A stretch of 6,634 bases of DNA from CAZPZZ01 sp964591245 (GCA_964591245.1 CAZPZZ010000194.1:1-6634); one strand, 5' to 3'. Shown: positions 1 to 6,384, numbered from the stretch's first letter. Notes: generated by a model from the letters alone, not told the origin. Numbers and translations are program-made.

Positions 1-743
1 CGACGATGCAATTGCTCGACGCGGTGCGAGATCAGGAAGGCACCGCGGACTTGCGTTCGGTCGTCAAGGCGGAATTGCTCGGGCTACTCGAGGCGGTTCC
101 AACGGTTGCCAGAGCCGGTGGGCCGCCACGGGTGGTGCTCATTGTTGGCGTCAACGGGACGGGTAAGACGACCACTGTCGGTCGGTTGGCGCATTTGTAC
201 ACGCAGGCCGGTCAGCGTCCACTCATTTGCGCCGCCGACACCTTCCGCGCTGCAGCAGTCGAGCAGCTCGAGGTGTGGGCAGATCGTGTTCAGGCAGATT
301 TCATCAAGGCGCGGCCAGGCGCCGATCCGGCCGCCGTTGTGTTCGACGCTATCTCGGCCGGGACTGCCAGGGGAAGCGATGTGGTTTTGGTTGACACGGC
401 GGGTCGGCTGCATACGCGGACGAACCTGATGGGCGAGCTCGAAAAGATCCGACGCGTGGCGGGGCGAGCAGTTGAGGGAGGACCGCACGAGACCTTGCTT
501 GTACTCGATGCAACGGTGGGGCAGAACGGTCTCGTGCAGGCGCGTGCGTTTCTCGAGCCGGCGCAGGTGACCGGTATCGTTCTGACGAAATTGGACGGCA
601 CAGCCAAGGGAGGGATGGCCGTGGCGATCGCGAAGGAACTGGCAGTGCCCATTCAGTACGTTGGCGTTGGTGAACAGCTTGACGATCTGCTGGCGTTTTC
701 TCCGACGGAGTACGTCGATGCGTTGTTCGAGTCGGGATGGTGA
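1..743 (+). CDS. ftsY: FtsY, signal recognition particle receptor GTPase (5' partial)
   Basis: FtsY is the membrane-associated receptor that docks the SRP-ribosome complex through a GTPase heterodimer with Ffh. The reading frame is open to the window edge. Counting from the first visible ATG (base 6), the P-loop GVNGTGKT is at residues 48-55, DTFRAAA at 78-84, DTAGR at 130-134, TKLDG at 194-198 and the closing loop GVGEQLDDL at 220-228. DTFRAAA (rather than DxYRPAA) and LDATVGQN mark it as FtsY and not Ffh. Only about 47 residues precede the P-loop, too few for a whole N domain, so the ATG at base 6 is probably internal and the true start, with any acidic A domain, lies upstream. The C-terminus is complete. 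Its last 7 bases overlap ribD, suggesting co-transcription with the riboflavin genes. Identity is very sure; the start is unknown. Confidence 0.96.
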   Translation, partial: TMQLLDAVRDQEGTADLRSVVKAELLGLLEAVPTVARAGGPPRVVLIVGVNGTGKTTTVGRLAHLYTQAGQRPLICAADTFRAAAVEQLEVWADRVQADFIKARPGADPAAVVFDAISAGTARGSDVVLVDTAGRLHTRTNLMGELEKIRRVAGRAVEGGPHETLLVLDATVGQNGLVQARAFLEPAQVTGIVLTKLDGTAKGGMAVAIAKELAVPIQYVGVGEQLDDLLAFSPTEYVDALFESGW

Positions 744-1828
744 ACGAATCCGATGAGGCGCTCATGGATATGGCGCTGGCGCTGGCGGCCCAGGGTCAAG
801 GGGGCACTACGCCGAATCCCATGGTCGGGGCGGTGGTGGTCCAGCGGGGGCGGGTCGTCGGACGTGGGTTTCACCGTCGTGCCGGTGGACCGCACGCCGA
901 GGTGGAAGCTCTGGCCGACGCTGGGGACGCTGCCCGTGGGGCAACGCTCTACTGCACCCTCGAACCGTGTTGCCACACGGGTCGGACTGGACCGTGCGTA
1001 GAGGCGGTGCACCGGGCGGGTGTACGGGAAGTGGTCGTCGGTGTTGAAGATCCGGATTCTCGAGTCTCGGGCAGGGGGATCGAGTTCTTGCGAACTCGTG
1101 GGATTCTGGTGCGAGTGGGGGTGCGACGGAAGGAGGCGGCGCGTCTAAACGAGGCGTTTTTCACGGTGCAGCGTCACCGGCGGCCGTTCGTGACCATAAA
1201 GGCGGCAGTGAGCTTGGATGGTCGGATCGCGGAGGCGCCGGGGCGCCGTACCGCATTGTCAGGTCCCTCGGCGCTCGCCCATGTGCATTCTCGCCGTGGG
1301 GTGGTCGATGCTATCGCTGTGGGGTCTGAGACAGTGCTCGTTGACGACCCGATGCTGACTGCGAGAGGCGTTGTGCGTCAGCGACCGCTGGTACGAGTGT
1401 TATTCGACACCCGTCTCCGGACACCAGTTGAAGCCCGGGTGTTGAGTACGCTTGATGCTGGGCCCGTGCTGGTCCTCACGACGGAAACCGCGATCGGTCG
1501 TTGGCCGGAGCGCGCCGAGGCTCTCACGCGGGCCGGTGCTACTCTGAGGGCGCTGCCGAGCCGTGACGTGGCCACGGCGTTGGGGCAGTTGCTTGAGTTC
1601 GATGTGAGTGATCTGCTGATTGAGGGCGGGGCAGCTTTACACCGGGGGGTATGGCGGGCAGGTCTGGTCGATCGGGTACAGGTCTATGTTTGTCCGATCA
1701 AACTGGGCACTGCCGGTGTACCTTGGATGCCAGGAACTGGGTTTTCTATGGCGGGTTTGGGCCAGATTCGTACTAACATTCTCGGTAAAGACGTATTGCT
1801 GGAGGCTGATGTTCAACGGTTTGATTGA
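737..1828 (+). CDS. ribD: RibD, bifunctional pyrimidine deaminase / reductase of riboflavin synthesis
   Basis: RibD carries out steps 2 and 3 after GTP ring opening: deamination of the diaminopyrimidine, then NADPH-dependent reduction of the ribose side chain. The 363 residues match the family's usual length. The N-terminal deaminase domain (about 5-148) shows NPMVGAV at 27-33, the zinc and catalytic HAE at 53-55, and PCCH...GRTGPC at 77-87, giving His53, Cys78 and Cys87 as zinc ligands with Glu55 as proton shuttle. The reductase domain (about 149-360) shows the SLDGR segment at 159-163, VDDPMLTAR at 202-210 and LIEGGAAL at 294-301. The tryptophan of the common WIT motif at the reductase entry is replaced (RTALSG, 171-176). 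The start at 737 lies inside ftsY; a GTG three bases later is an equally possible start. No strong ribosome binding site is seen, so coupling to ftsY translation is likely. Confidence 0.96.
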   Translation: MVNESDEALMDMALALAAQGQGGTTPNPMVGAVVVQRGRVVGRGFHRRAGGPHAEVEALADAGDAARGATLYCTLEPCCHTGRTGPCVEAVHRAGVREVVVGVEDPDSRVSGRGIEFLRTRGILVRVGVRRKEAARLNEAFFTVQRHRRPFVTIKAAVSLDGRIAEAPGRRTALSGPSALAHVHSRRGVVDAIAVGSETVLVDDPMLTARGVVRQRPLVRVLFDTRLRTPVEARVLSTLDAGPVLVLTTETAIGRWPERAEALTRAGATLRALPSRDVATALGQLLEFDVSDLLIEGGAALHRGVWRAGLVDRVQVYVCPIKLGTAGVPWMPGTGFSMAGLGQIRTNILGKDVLLEADVQRFD

Positions 1829-2447
1829 AGCGGTCGGCTGCATTGATGAACTGACAACTATCCCCGCCGGCATTCGCGTGCGGATTGTGACACCGTTCGC
1901 ACGGGAGTTGAGCCTCGGGGAAAGTGTGGCGGTGAATGGAGTCTGCCTGACGGTCACGGAAAGAGGAGATCGTGCGTTTGAGGCGGACATATCGCCAGAG
2001 ACGCTGCGCGTGACAAGCTTGGGGGCACTACAGCCTGAGGTTGTGGTCAATCTGGAGCGTTCGATGCGTGCCGACGCACGGGTGGGCGGACACTTTGTGC
2101 AGGGGCACGTGGACGGAACGGGATGTATCGATGCCCTGCGGCACGAGGAGGATTTTCACTGGGTTGGCGTGAGTTTCTCCCCGGATTGGGCAGCACATCT
2201 TGTACACAAGGGGTCGGTGGCCGTCGACGGTATCAGTCTGACTGTCGCACGCCTTGAACCCGCTCGGTTCGAGGTGCAGATCGTGCCGTTTACCTGGGAG
2301 CACACGAATCTTCAGCACATCGCCGTGGGTGCGATTGTAAATCTTGAGTGCGATATCATCGGAAAATACGTAGTTCGGGCGCTGGAAATTGGAGATTTTC
2401 GTTCCCTGCCGGCTCGCTCGGACCCTGACGAGAAATCTCATGGCTGA
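1809..2447 (+). CDS. ribE: RibE, riboflavin synthase (alpha subunit type)
   Basis: Riboflavin synthase dismutates two molecules of 6,7-dimethyl-8-ribityllumazine into riboflavin and a pyrimidine that is recycled. The 212 residues form the expected two tandem lumazine-binding barrels. Barrel 1 begins at MFNGLIE (1-7) and has GESVAVNGVCLTV at 37-49; barrel 2 begins near GGHFVQGHVDG (93-103) and has GSVAVDGISLTV at 135-146. VNLECDIIGKYV at 177-188 ends the second barrel. The frame is open well upstream, but ATG 1809 is chosen because MF(N/T)G(I/L)(I/V)E is the conserved family N-terminus. GGAGG at 1801-1805 precedes it with a short 3-base gap. This start makes a 20-base overlap with ribD; the end overlaps ribBA by 8 bases. 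The gene is called ribC in E. coli nomenclature. Confidence 0.96.
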   Translation: MFNGLIEAVGCIDELTTIPAGIRVRIVTPFARELSLGESVAVNGVCLTVTERGDRAFEADISPETLRVTSLGALQPEVVVNLERSMRADARVGGHFVQGHVDGTGCIDALRHEEDFHWVGVSFSPDWAAHLVHKGSVAVDGISLTVARLEPARFEVQIVPFTWEHTNLQHIAVGAIVNLECDIIGKYVVRALEIGDFRSLPARSDPDEKSHG

Positions 2448-3717
2448 TCAGACGCCCCGCAAGCGAACTCGTCGGAAGCCGGCCTTGGCGTTGGCTTCTG
2501 CTTCTTCCCGTCGAAGCCCGTTCTCGCCCGTCGAAGTGGCAGTCGACGCGATCCGAGCGGGCGAGATGGTGATCGTCGTCGACGACGAGGACCGTGAGAA
2601 TGAAGGAGATCTCACCATTGCGGCCGAGAAGGCTACCCCTGAAATCATCAATTTCATGGCGAAACACGGCCGGGGGCTTATCTGTCTACCCATGCCTGGC
2701 GACCGACTCGATCAGCTGGACATTCCCCTGATGGTCAGGGAGAACACGTCGCAGTTTGGGACCGCGTTTTGCGTGTCGATTGAAGCCAAGGAATCGACGA
2801 GCACCGGAATTTCCGCTGCGGATCGGGCGACGACTGCATGCGTGGCTGCGGACCCGAAGACGACGTCTGCCGATCTCGCACGTCCAGGCCATATGTTTCC
2901 GCTGCGCGCCCGTGATGGCGGGGTCCTTGTGCGGGCAGGTCAAACGGAAGCGGCTGTCGATCTGGCCCGGATCGCGGGGCTTCAACCGGTGGGCGTTATC
3001 TGCGAGATTATGAACGAAGATGGGACGATGGCCCGTGTTCCTGAGCTTCGCCGATTCATTCGGAAGCATAAGCTGGTCATGATCACGATCGCCGATCTGA
3101 TCAAATACCGGATGCGTAACGAGCGGCTCGTAAGACGGGTAGCGGAATCCAAGCTGCCGACTGAGTTTGGCGATTTTCAGATCGTTTCGTTCGAGAGTAT
3201 CGTCGACGGAGAGACTCACGTGGCGTTGGTCAAGGGGGACCTCGACGGGAGCGATGATGTGCTCGTGCGTGTGCATTCCCGCTGCCTCACTGGAGAAGTG
3301 TTTCATTCGGCCCGATGTGACTGCGGGAGTCAGTTGACGGTAGCAATGCAGCGGATTGCCGACGAGGGACGAGGCGTGCTCTTGTATTTGAACCAAGAGG
3401 GGCGAGGTATTGGGCTGACAAATAAGATTCGCGCTTACCAATTGCAGGACCAGGGACTCGATACCGTGGAAGCCAATGAGCGTTTGGGATTTAAGCCCGA
3501 CCAACGCGATTATGGGATTGGTGCACAGATTCTTGGAGAACTCGGGGTTAGGCGTATGCGGCTCCTAACCAACAATCCCCGTAAGTTCGTGGGGCTTGAG
3601 GGGTACGGGCTGTCTGTGTCGGCGACGCTGGCGCTAGAAGTACCCACGACGGGTCCCGCTCGTTCTTACCTGCGCACGAAGAAGGCAAAGCTCGGACACA
3701 CGCTCAAATCCGTGTGA
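2440..3717 (+). CDS. ribBA: RibBA, bifunctional DHBP synthase / GTP cyclohydrolase II
   Basis: This 425-residue fusion supplies both entry points of riboflavin synthesis. RibB (about 29-228) makes 3,4-dihydroxy-2-butanone 4-phosphate from ribulose 5-phosphate. RibA (about 234-425) opens GTP. The RibB half has DDEDRENEGD at 48-57 (Glu53 is the E. coli Glu38 metal ligand), RPGH with His151, and ICEI with Glu189. However, the usual AGHTEA is AGQTEA, placing Gln168 where E. coli has metal-binding His153. The RibA half is intact: zinc cysteines 282, 293 and 295, NQEGRGIG at 318-325, Tyr333, and DQRD with Asp355 and Arg357. A basic, low-complexity N-terminal stretch of about 28 residues precedes the RibB domain. 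Upstream in-frame codons exist, but ATG 2440 gives the best domain fit and an 8-base overlap with ribE. It is the last gene of the string; ribH does not follow. Confidence 0.95.
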   Translation: MADQTPRKRTRRKPALALASASSRRSPFSPVEVAVDAIRAGEMVIVVDDEDRENEGDLTIAAEKATPEIINFMAKHGRGLICLPMPGDRLDQLDIPLMVRENTSQFGTAFCVSIEAKESTSTGISAADRATTACVAADPKTTSADLARPGHMFPLRARDGGVLVRAGQTEAAVDLARIAGLQPVGVICEIMNEDGTMARVPELRRFIRKHKLVMITIADLIKYRMRNERLVRRVAESKLPTEFGDFQIVSFESIVDGETHVALVKGDLDGSDDVLVRVHSRCLTGEVFHSARCDCGSQLTVAMQRIADEGRGVLLYLNQEGRGIGLTNKIRAYQLQDQGLDTVEANERLGFKPDQRDYGIGAQILGELGVRRMRLLTNNPRKFVGLEGYGLSVSATLALEVPTTGPARSYLRTKKAKLGHTLKSV

Positions 3718-3740
3718 ACGGGGGCGTAGATGCCGTGTTC

Positions 3741-3770
3741 TGGACGTTTCCGTATTACAAACGTTAATAT
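3741..3770 (+). promoter_or_regulatory. Candidate sigma70-type promoter for the ffh string
   Basis: In the only sizeable intergenic gap, TGGACG (3741-3746, 4 of 6 matches to TTGACA) and TAATAT (3765-3770, 4 of 6 to TATAAT) are separated by 18 bases. The stretch 3751-3773 is visibly more AT-rich than its surroundings. Transcription starting near 3777 would give a leader of about 70 bases before ffh. The element matches consensus only moderately and was found by eye, so it is a suggestion. Its placement after the overlapping rib genes and before ffh is the best supporting argument. Confidence 0.4.
3744..3764. repeat. Perfect 6-bp inverted repeat, possible operator
   Basis: ACGTTT (3744-3749) and AAACGT (3759-3764) are exact reverse complements separated by 9 bases. 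Centre-to-centre spacing is 15 bases, not a full pair of helical turns. The pair lies between the proposed -35 and -10 boxes, where a dimeric repressor could bind. A 6-bp match in 130 bases can occur by chance, and I cannot assign it to a known regulator. Confidence 0.3.
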
Positions 3771-3795
3771 AGAAGATCGTATTTGTGGGTCTGCA

Positions 3796-3811
3796 GCCTG
3801 GATCGCCGGGC
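3796..3811 (+). promoter_or_regulatory. Short leader hairpin upstream of ffh
   Basis: GCCTGG (3796-3801) can pair with CCGGGC (3806-3811), including one T-G wobble, across the 4-base loop ATCG. It would lie in the 5' untranslated leader of ffh, about 37 bases before the start codon. No T-run follows, so it is not an intrinsic terminator. It could stabilise the leader or be incidental in GC-rich DNA. It has no GGAA loop or other SRP RNA signature. Confidence 0.25.
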
Positions 3812-3848
3812 GGCTGAGCGTTTCCCACTCCAGTGTTTGAGCGTATCG

Positions 3849-5210
3849 ATGTTTGGCTCGCTAAGTGAACGGCTGCAAGATGTTTTCGCGTCTGTGCGTC
3901 GAGAGACGCGGCTGACGCCAGATTCGGTTGAGTCGGCGCTTCGGGAAATCCGAATGGCGCTGCTCGAGGCGGACGTCAATTTTAAGGTTGTCAAGGCGTT
4001 CATTGACCGGGTTCGAGATCGTGCTGTCGATCGCGCCGTGCTTGAGAGTCTGACCCCAACGCAGCAGGTTGTTGGGATTGTCAGAGATGAACTCCGGGCA
4101 TTGCTGGGTGATGGTGAAGGCGGGCTGGCGGCCAGTCGGCAGCGTCCCCAGGTGGTGATGCTCTTGGGGCTCCAGGGTGCTGGCAAGACAACCACGACTG
4201 TGAAGCTGGCGCGCTGGCTCAGCGGGCAGAATCGACATCCGTTGGTCGTGTCGACCGATGTCCGACGCCCTGCGGCGATCGAGCAGTTGAGTATCCTCGC
4301 GAATGAAGCTGGTGTTCGGGTCCACGAACCCGATGGCGAAATGGGTGTGGTCGCGCGTGCGGACGGCGCTGTGGATATGGCTAGATCGATGGGCTTCGAT
4401 GTGGTCTTGGTTGATACGGCCGGCAGGTTGCACATCGACGACGATTTGATGGGTGAACTCGAAGCACTCAAGGCTGCGGTCGAGCCGTCCGATCTGCTGT
4501 ACGTCGCGGATTCGATGACTGGGCAGGATGCGATCAAAAGTGCAGGGGAGTTTAATCGGCGTCTAGGCATCAGCGGTGTCGTGTTGACCAAGATGGACGG
4601 CGATGCGCGCGGTGGCGCGGCTTTGTCCGTCGTGTCTGTGGTCGGGGTCCCCGTCGCGTTCGTCGGTGACGGCGAGCGAATTGACGATTTACAGCCATTC
4701 CGCCCTGACCGGCTCGTGTCGAGGATGCTCGGCATGGGCGACGTGTTGTCGCTGGTTGAAAAGGCTGAGCAGCTGGTGAGTCGTGACGATGCGGTTCGCC
4801 TTGAACAGAAGATTAAGCGCAATGATTTCACGCTGCAGGACATGCGTGATCAGCTCTCGACTGTCAAGCGAATGGGACCGCTTGATCGGCTGGTTGAGAT
4901 GATGCCGGGCATGGGACAGATGGCGTCGAAGCTGTCCGGGGAAGCCGACCTAGGGGCGCTTCGGAAGACGGTGGCGATCATCGACTCCATGACTAGGCAT
5001 GAACGGTCGCATCATCAAGTCATCGATGGCAATCGTCGGCGGCGGATCGCCGCTGGAAGCGGGACGACGGTGCAAGATGTCAATCGGCTGTTGAAGCAAT
5101 TTCTGGACATGCGACGAATGTTGCGGACGGTGGGTGCCGCGGCGGGTTCGCGGAAGAAGAAGCGCGGCCGGCGCCGCTTGCCTCCCGGTATGCGGTTACC
5201 GGTTCAATGA
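3849..5210 (+). CDS. ffh: Ffh, signal recognition particle GTPase (SRP54 homologue)
   Basis: Ffh binds 4.5S SRP RNA and hydrophobic signal sequences on ribosomes, and delivers them to FtsY at the membrane. The 453 residues show the full N-G-M order. The N domain (1-95) has ALLEADVNF at 37-45. The G domain (96-295) has GLQGAGKT at 107-114, DVRRPAA at 137-143, DTAGR at 189-193, TKMDGDARGG at 247-256 and DGERIDDL at 274-281. The methionine-rich M domain (296-430) has the finger loop MMPGMGQM at 351-358 and the RNA-binding helix NRRRRIAAGSG at 395-405. A basic tail (435-447) ends the protein. Two small departures are Arg139 where Tyr is usual in DxYRPAA, and Asn395 where Ser is usual in SRRxRIA. 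ATG 3849 gives the conserved MF..LSERL start; an in-frame TTG at 3783 would add 22 unlike residues. The ribosome binding site is weak (GAG at 3839-3841). Confidence 0.97.
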   Translation: MFGSLSERLQDVFASVRRETRLTPDSVESALREIRMALLEADVNFKVVKAFIDRVRDRAVDRAVLESLTPTQQVVGIVRDELRALLGDGEGGLAASRQRPQVVMLLGLQGAGKTTTTVKLARWLSGQNRHPLVVSTDVRRPAAIEQLSILANEAGVRVHEPDGEMGVVARADGAVDMARSMGFDVVLVDTAGRLHIDDDLMGELEALKAAVEPSDLLYVADSMTGQDAIKSAGEFNRRLGISGVVLTKMDGDARGGAALSVVSVVGVPVAFVGDGERIDDLQPFRPDRLVSRMLGMGDVLSLVEKAEQLVSRDDAVRLEQKIKRNDFTLQDMRDQLSTVKRMGPLDRLVEMMPGMGQMASKLSGEADLGALRKTVAIIDSMTRHERSHHQVIDGNRRRRIAAGSGTTVQDVNRLLKQFLDMRRMLRTVGAAAGSRKKKRGRRRLPPGMRLPVQ

Positions 5211-5216
5211 AGGAGA
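5211..5216 (+). promoter_or_regulatory. Strong ribosome binding site of rpsP
   Basis: AGGAGA starts immediately after the ffh stop codon, with 6 bases before the ATG at 5223. It is the clearest Shine-Dalgarno sequence in the window, as expected for a highly translated ribosomal protein gene sitting among weaker sites. Confidence 0.8.
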
Positions 5217-5222
5217 TAGTGT

Positions 5223-5516
5223 ATGTTGACGATTCGGTTACGGCGCATGGGTACGACCAAGCGTCCTTTCTACCGTGTGGTGGTCGTCGAGTCGAGCGCG
5301 CCGCGTGATGGTCGGTTCGTCGAGTCACTTGGTCACTATCAGCCCCTATCAGATCCAGAGGTGCTGAGTGTTGATTATGAACGGGTCGCGTATTGGAGGG
5401 GGCAAGGAGCTCGTCCTTCCGATACCGTGCGTACGCTTCTTGCTCGTCACCCTGCTCCTCCGCCAGGAGCCGACTCGGTAGAGGCGGTGCAGGCGGATAC
5501 GCCAGCTGCGACATGA
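5223..5516 (+). CDS. rpsP: 30S ribosomal protein S16
   Basis: S16 is an early-binding protein of the small ribosomal subunit that stabilises the 5' domain of 16S rRNA. The first 75 residues follow the family closely: IRLRRMG at 4-10, KRPFYRVVV at 13-21, SAPRDGRF at 25-32, the ERVAYW segment at 53-58 and GARPSDTVRTLL at 62-73. The 97 residues exceed the roughly 80-residue core because of a Pro/Ala-rich, slightly acidic tail (about 76-97), a common kind of variation in this family. The gene lies 12 bases after ffh and its stop overlaps the khpA start in an ATGA arrangement. This is the usual ffh-rpsP order. Confidence 0.97.
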   Translation: MLTIRLRRMGTTKRPFYRVVVVESSAPRDGRFVESLGHYQPLSDPEVLSVDYERVAYWRGQGARPSDTVRTLLARHPAPPPGADSVEAVQADTPAAT

Positions 5517-5758
5517 GCCGTTCACGGGACGTTGTGGAGGTCATCGGGCGAACGTTGGCCGACGAGGCGGACGATGTCACGGTTGTTGAACGCGAGGACA
5601 AAGAGACGAGTTATATCGAGCTGTCGGCTGGAAAAGGTGGCTTGGGGAGGATGATCGGCCGCCAAGGGAGGACCGCTGGCGCTATCCGAGCCCTGGCTGA
5701 ACTGGCCTCTGGTCCCGAGATCGAACGGGTCGTTGTCGATTTTGTGGACGAATCCTAG
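5513..5758 (+). CDS. khpA: KhpA, small KH-domain RNA-binding protein (YlqC type)
   Basis: This 81-residue protein is a single type II KH domain. The GxxG RNA-gripping loop is GRQG at 49-52 within RMIGRQGRTAGAIR, followed by the helix ALAELAS and the C-terminal strand ERVVVDFVDE. In Firmicutes such as Streptococcus pneumoniae, KhpA pairs with KhpB and affects cell division and small-RNA biology; that role here is inferred only from family. The position between rpsP and rimM is its standard location. The ATG at 5513 overlaps the rpsP stop as ATGA, implying translational coupling. The frame is open upstream within rpsP, but this start gives the family's usual length of 75-80 residues. Confidence 0.93.
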   Translation: MSRSRDVVEVIGRTLADEADDVTVVEREDKETSYIELSAGKGGLGRMIGRQGRTAGAIRALAELASGPEIERVVVDFVDES

Positions 5759-5796
5759 GTCTGGGTATGAGGCGATGATTCTTGCAGTTGGCTGAG

Positions 5797-6384
5797 ATGG
5801 ATGGAGCCACTGACGACGGGCGTTCACAGTGGGAAGCGATGGTTCCAGTCGGTCGAATCGCTCGCGCTCACGGTAATGTCGGTCGGGTCATTATCGATCC
5901 GGACACAGACTTCGTGGAAGAGCGCTTCAAGCCCGGCGAGGGGCTGCATGTCTGGAATGGTGCCGGTCTTCAGCGCCTGGTTATCGAGGATGTGCGATTT
6001 CAACGCCACCGGCCGATCGTCGCGTTTGCCGGAATCGAGACCATGACGGAGGCGGAGGCGTTGGCGTCGGTGGAACTGCGGATCCCGACCCAGACGCTTG
6101 GGGCGCTGCCGGCGAATACGTTCTACTATCACGAACTCGTCGGGTGCCGAGTGGAAACAGCCGGAGGATTGGTGGTGGGGACGGTCAACGCTGTCGAAGG
6201 TGAGACTAGCGCTCATCGTCTTATCGTTTCTGATGGGGGCACCGAGGTGCAGGTGCCACTGGTTGACGAGATCTGTGTAGATGTCGATCCGGCCGAAGGA
6301 GTTGTCAAAATTGATCCTCCTGAGGGTCTGTTGGAGCTCAATCCAGCAAGACATGACTCGAGTCGGAGGCATCGGAAACGCTGA
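5797..6384 (+). CDS. rimM: RimM, 16S rRNA processing / 30S maturation factor
   Basis: RimM binds S19 and the 30S head and assists late 16S rRNA maturation. Numbered from ATG 5797 (195 residues), the N-terminal RimM barrel starts at VPVGRIARAHG (16-26), continues through TDFVEERF (37-44) and TEAEALASVELRIP (84-97). The C-terminal PRC barrel starts at FYYHELVGC (109-117) and ends with DPPEGLLEL (173-181), followed by a short basic tail. The start is uncertain. An in-frame stop at 5776-5778 limits the frame. TTG 5782 has GAGG 9 bases upstream (5769-5772), ATG 5797 is the first ATG, and ATG 5839 would give the shortest, most family-like N-terminus (181 residues). Identity is firm whichever start is used. 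It lies between khpA and trmD, as is usual. Confidence 0.94.
   Translation: MDGATDDGRSQWEAMVPVGRIARAHGNVGRVIIDPDTDFVEERFKPGEGLHVWNGAGLQRLVIEDVRFQRHRPIVAFAGIETMTEAEALASVELRIPTQTLGALPANTFYYHELVGCRVETAGGLVVGTVNAVEGETSAHRLIVSDGGTEVQVPLVDEICVDVDPAEGVVKIDPPEGLLELNPARHDSSRRHRKR

Noticed and set aside
1620..1808. Upstream extension of the ribE frame inside ribD
   Set aside because: The extra residues match nothing in riboflavin synthase, and MFNGLIE at 1809 is the family N-terminus.
2278..2304. RibE reads PFTWEHT where many homologues have PHT
   Set aside because: This position varies in the family (E. coli has Glu there), so it is not a meaningful loss.
2686..3504. 272-codon minus-strand frame opposite ribBA
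   Set aside because: It is antisense to a conserved enzyme, resembles no family, and has no promoter or ribosome binding site of note.
3697..3716. CACACG/CGTGTG hairpin over the ribBA stop, considered as a terminator
   Set aside because: The stem is only 6 bp with an 8-base loop and no T-run follows, so an intrinsic terminator is not supported.
3718..3848. SRP RNA gene (ffs) in the gap before ffh
   Set aside because: The gap has none of the conserved helix 8 sequence (GGAA tetraloop with GGAAGCAGCC-like strand) and no long hairpin.
3783..3848. In-frame TTG start extending ffh by 22 residues
   Set aside because: The added residues do not resemble Ffh N-termini and there is no ribosome binding site; ATG 3849 fits the family.
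3764..4843. Long open frame (359 codons) on the minus strand opposite ffh
   Set aside because: The translation is Ser/Arg/Thr-rich with no recognisable motif, and it is antisense to an unmistakable ffh. Such shadows are expected in GC-rich coding DNA.
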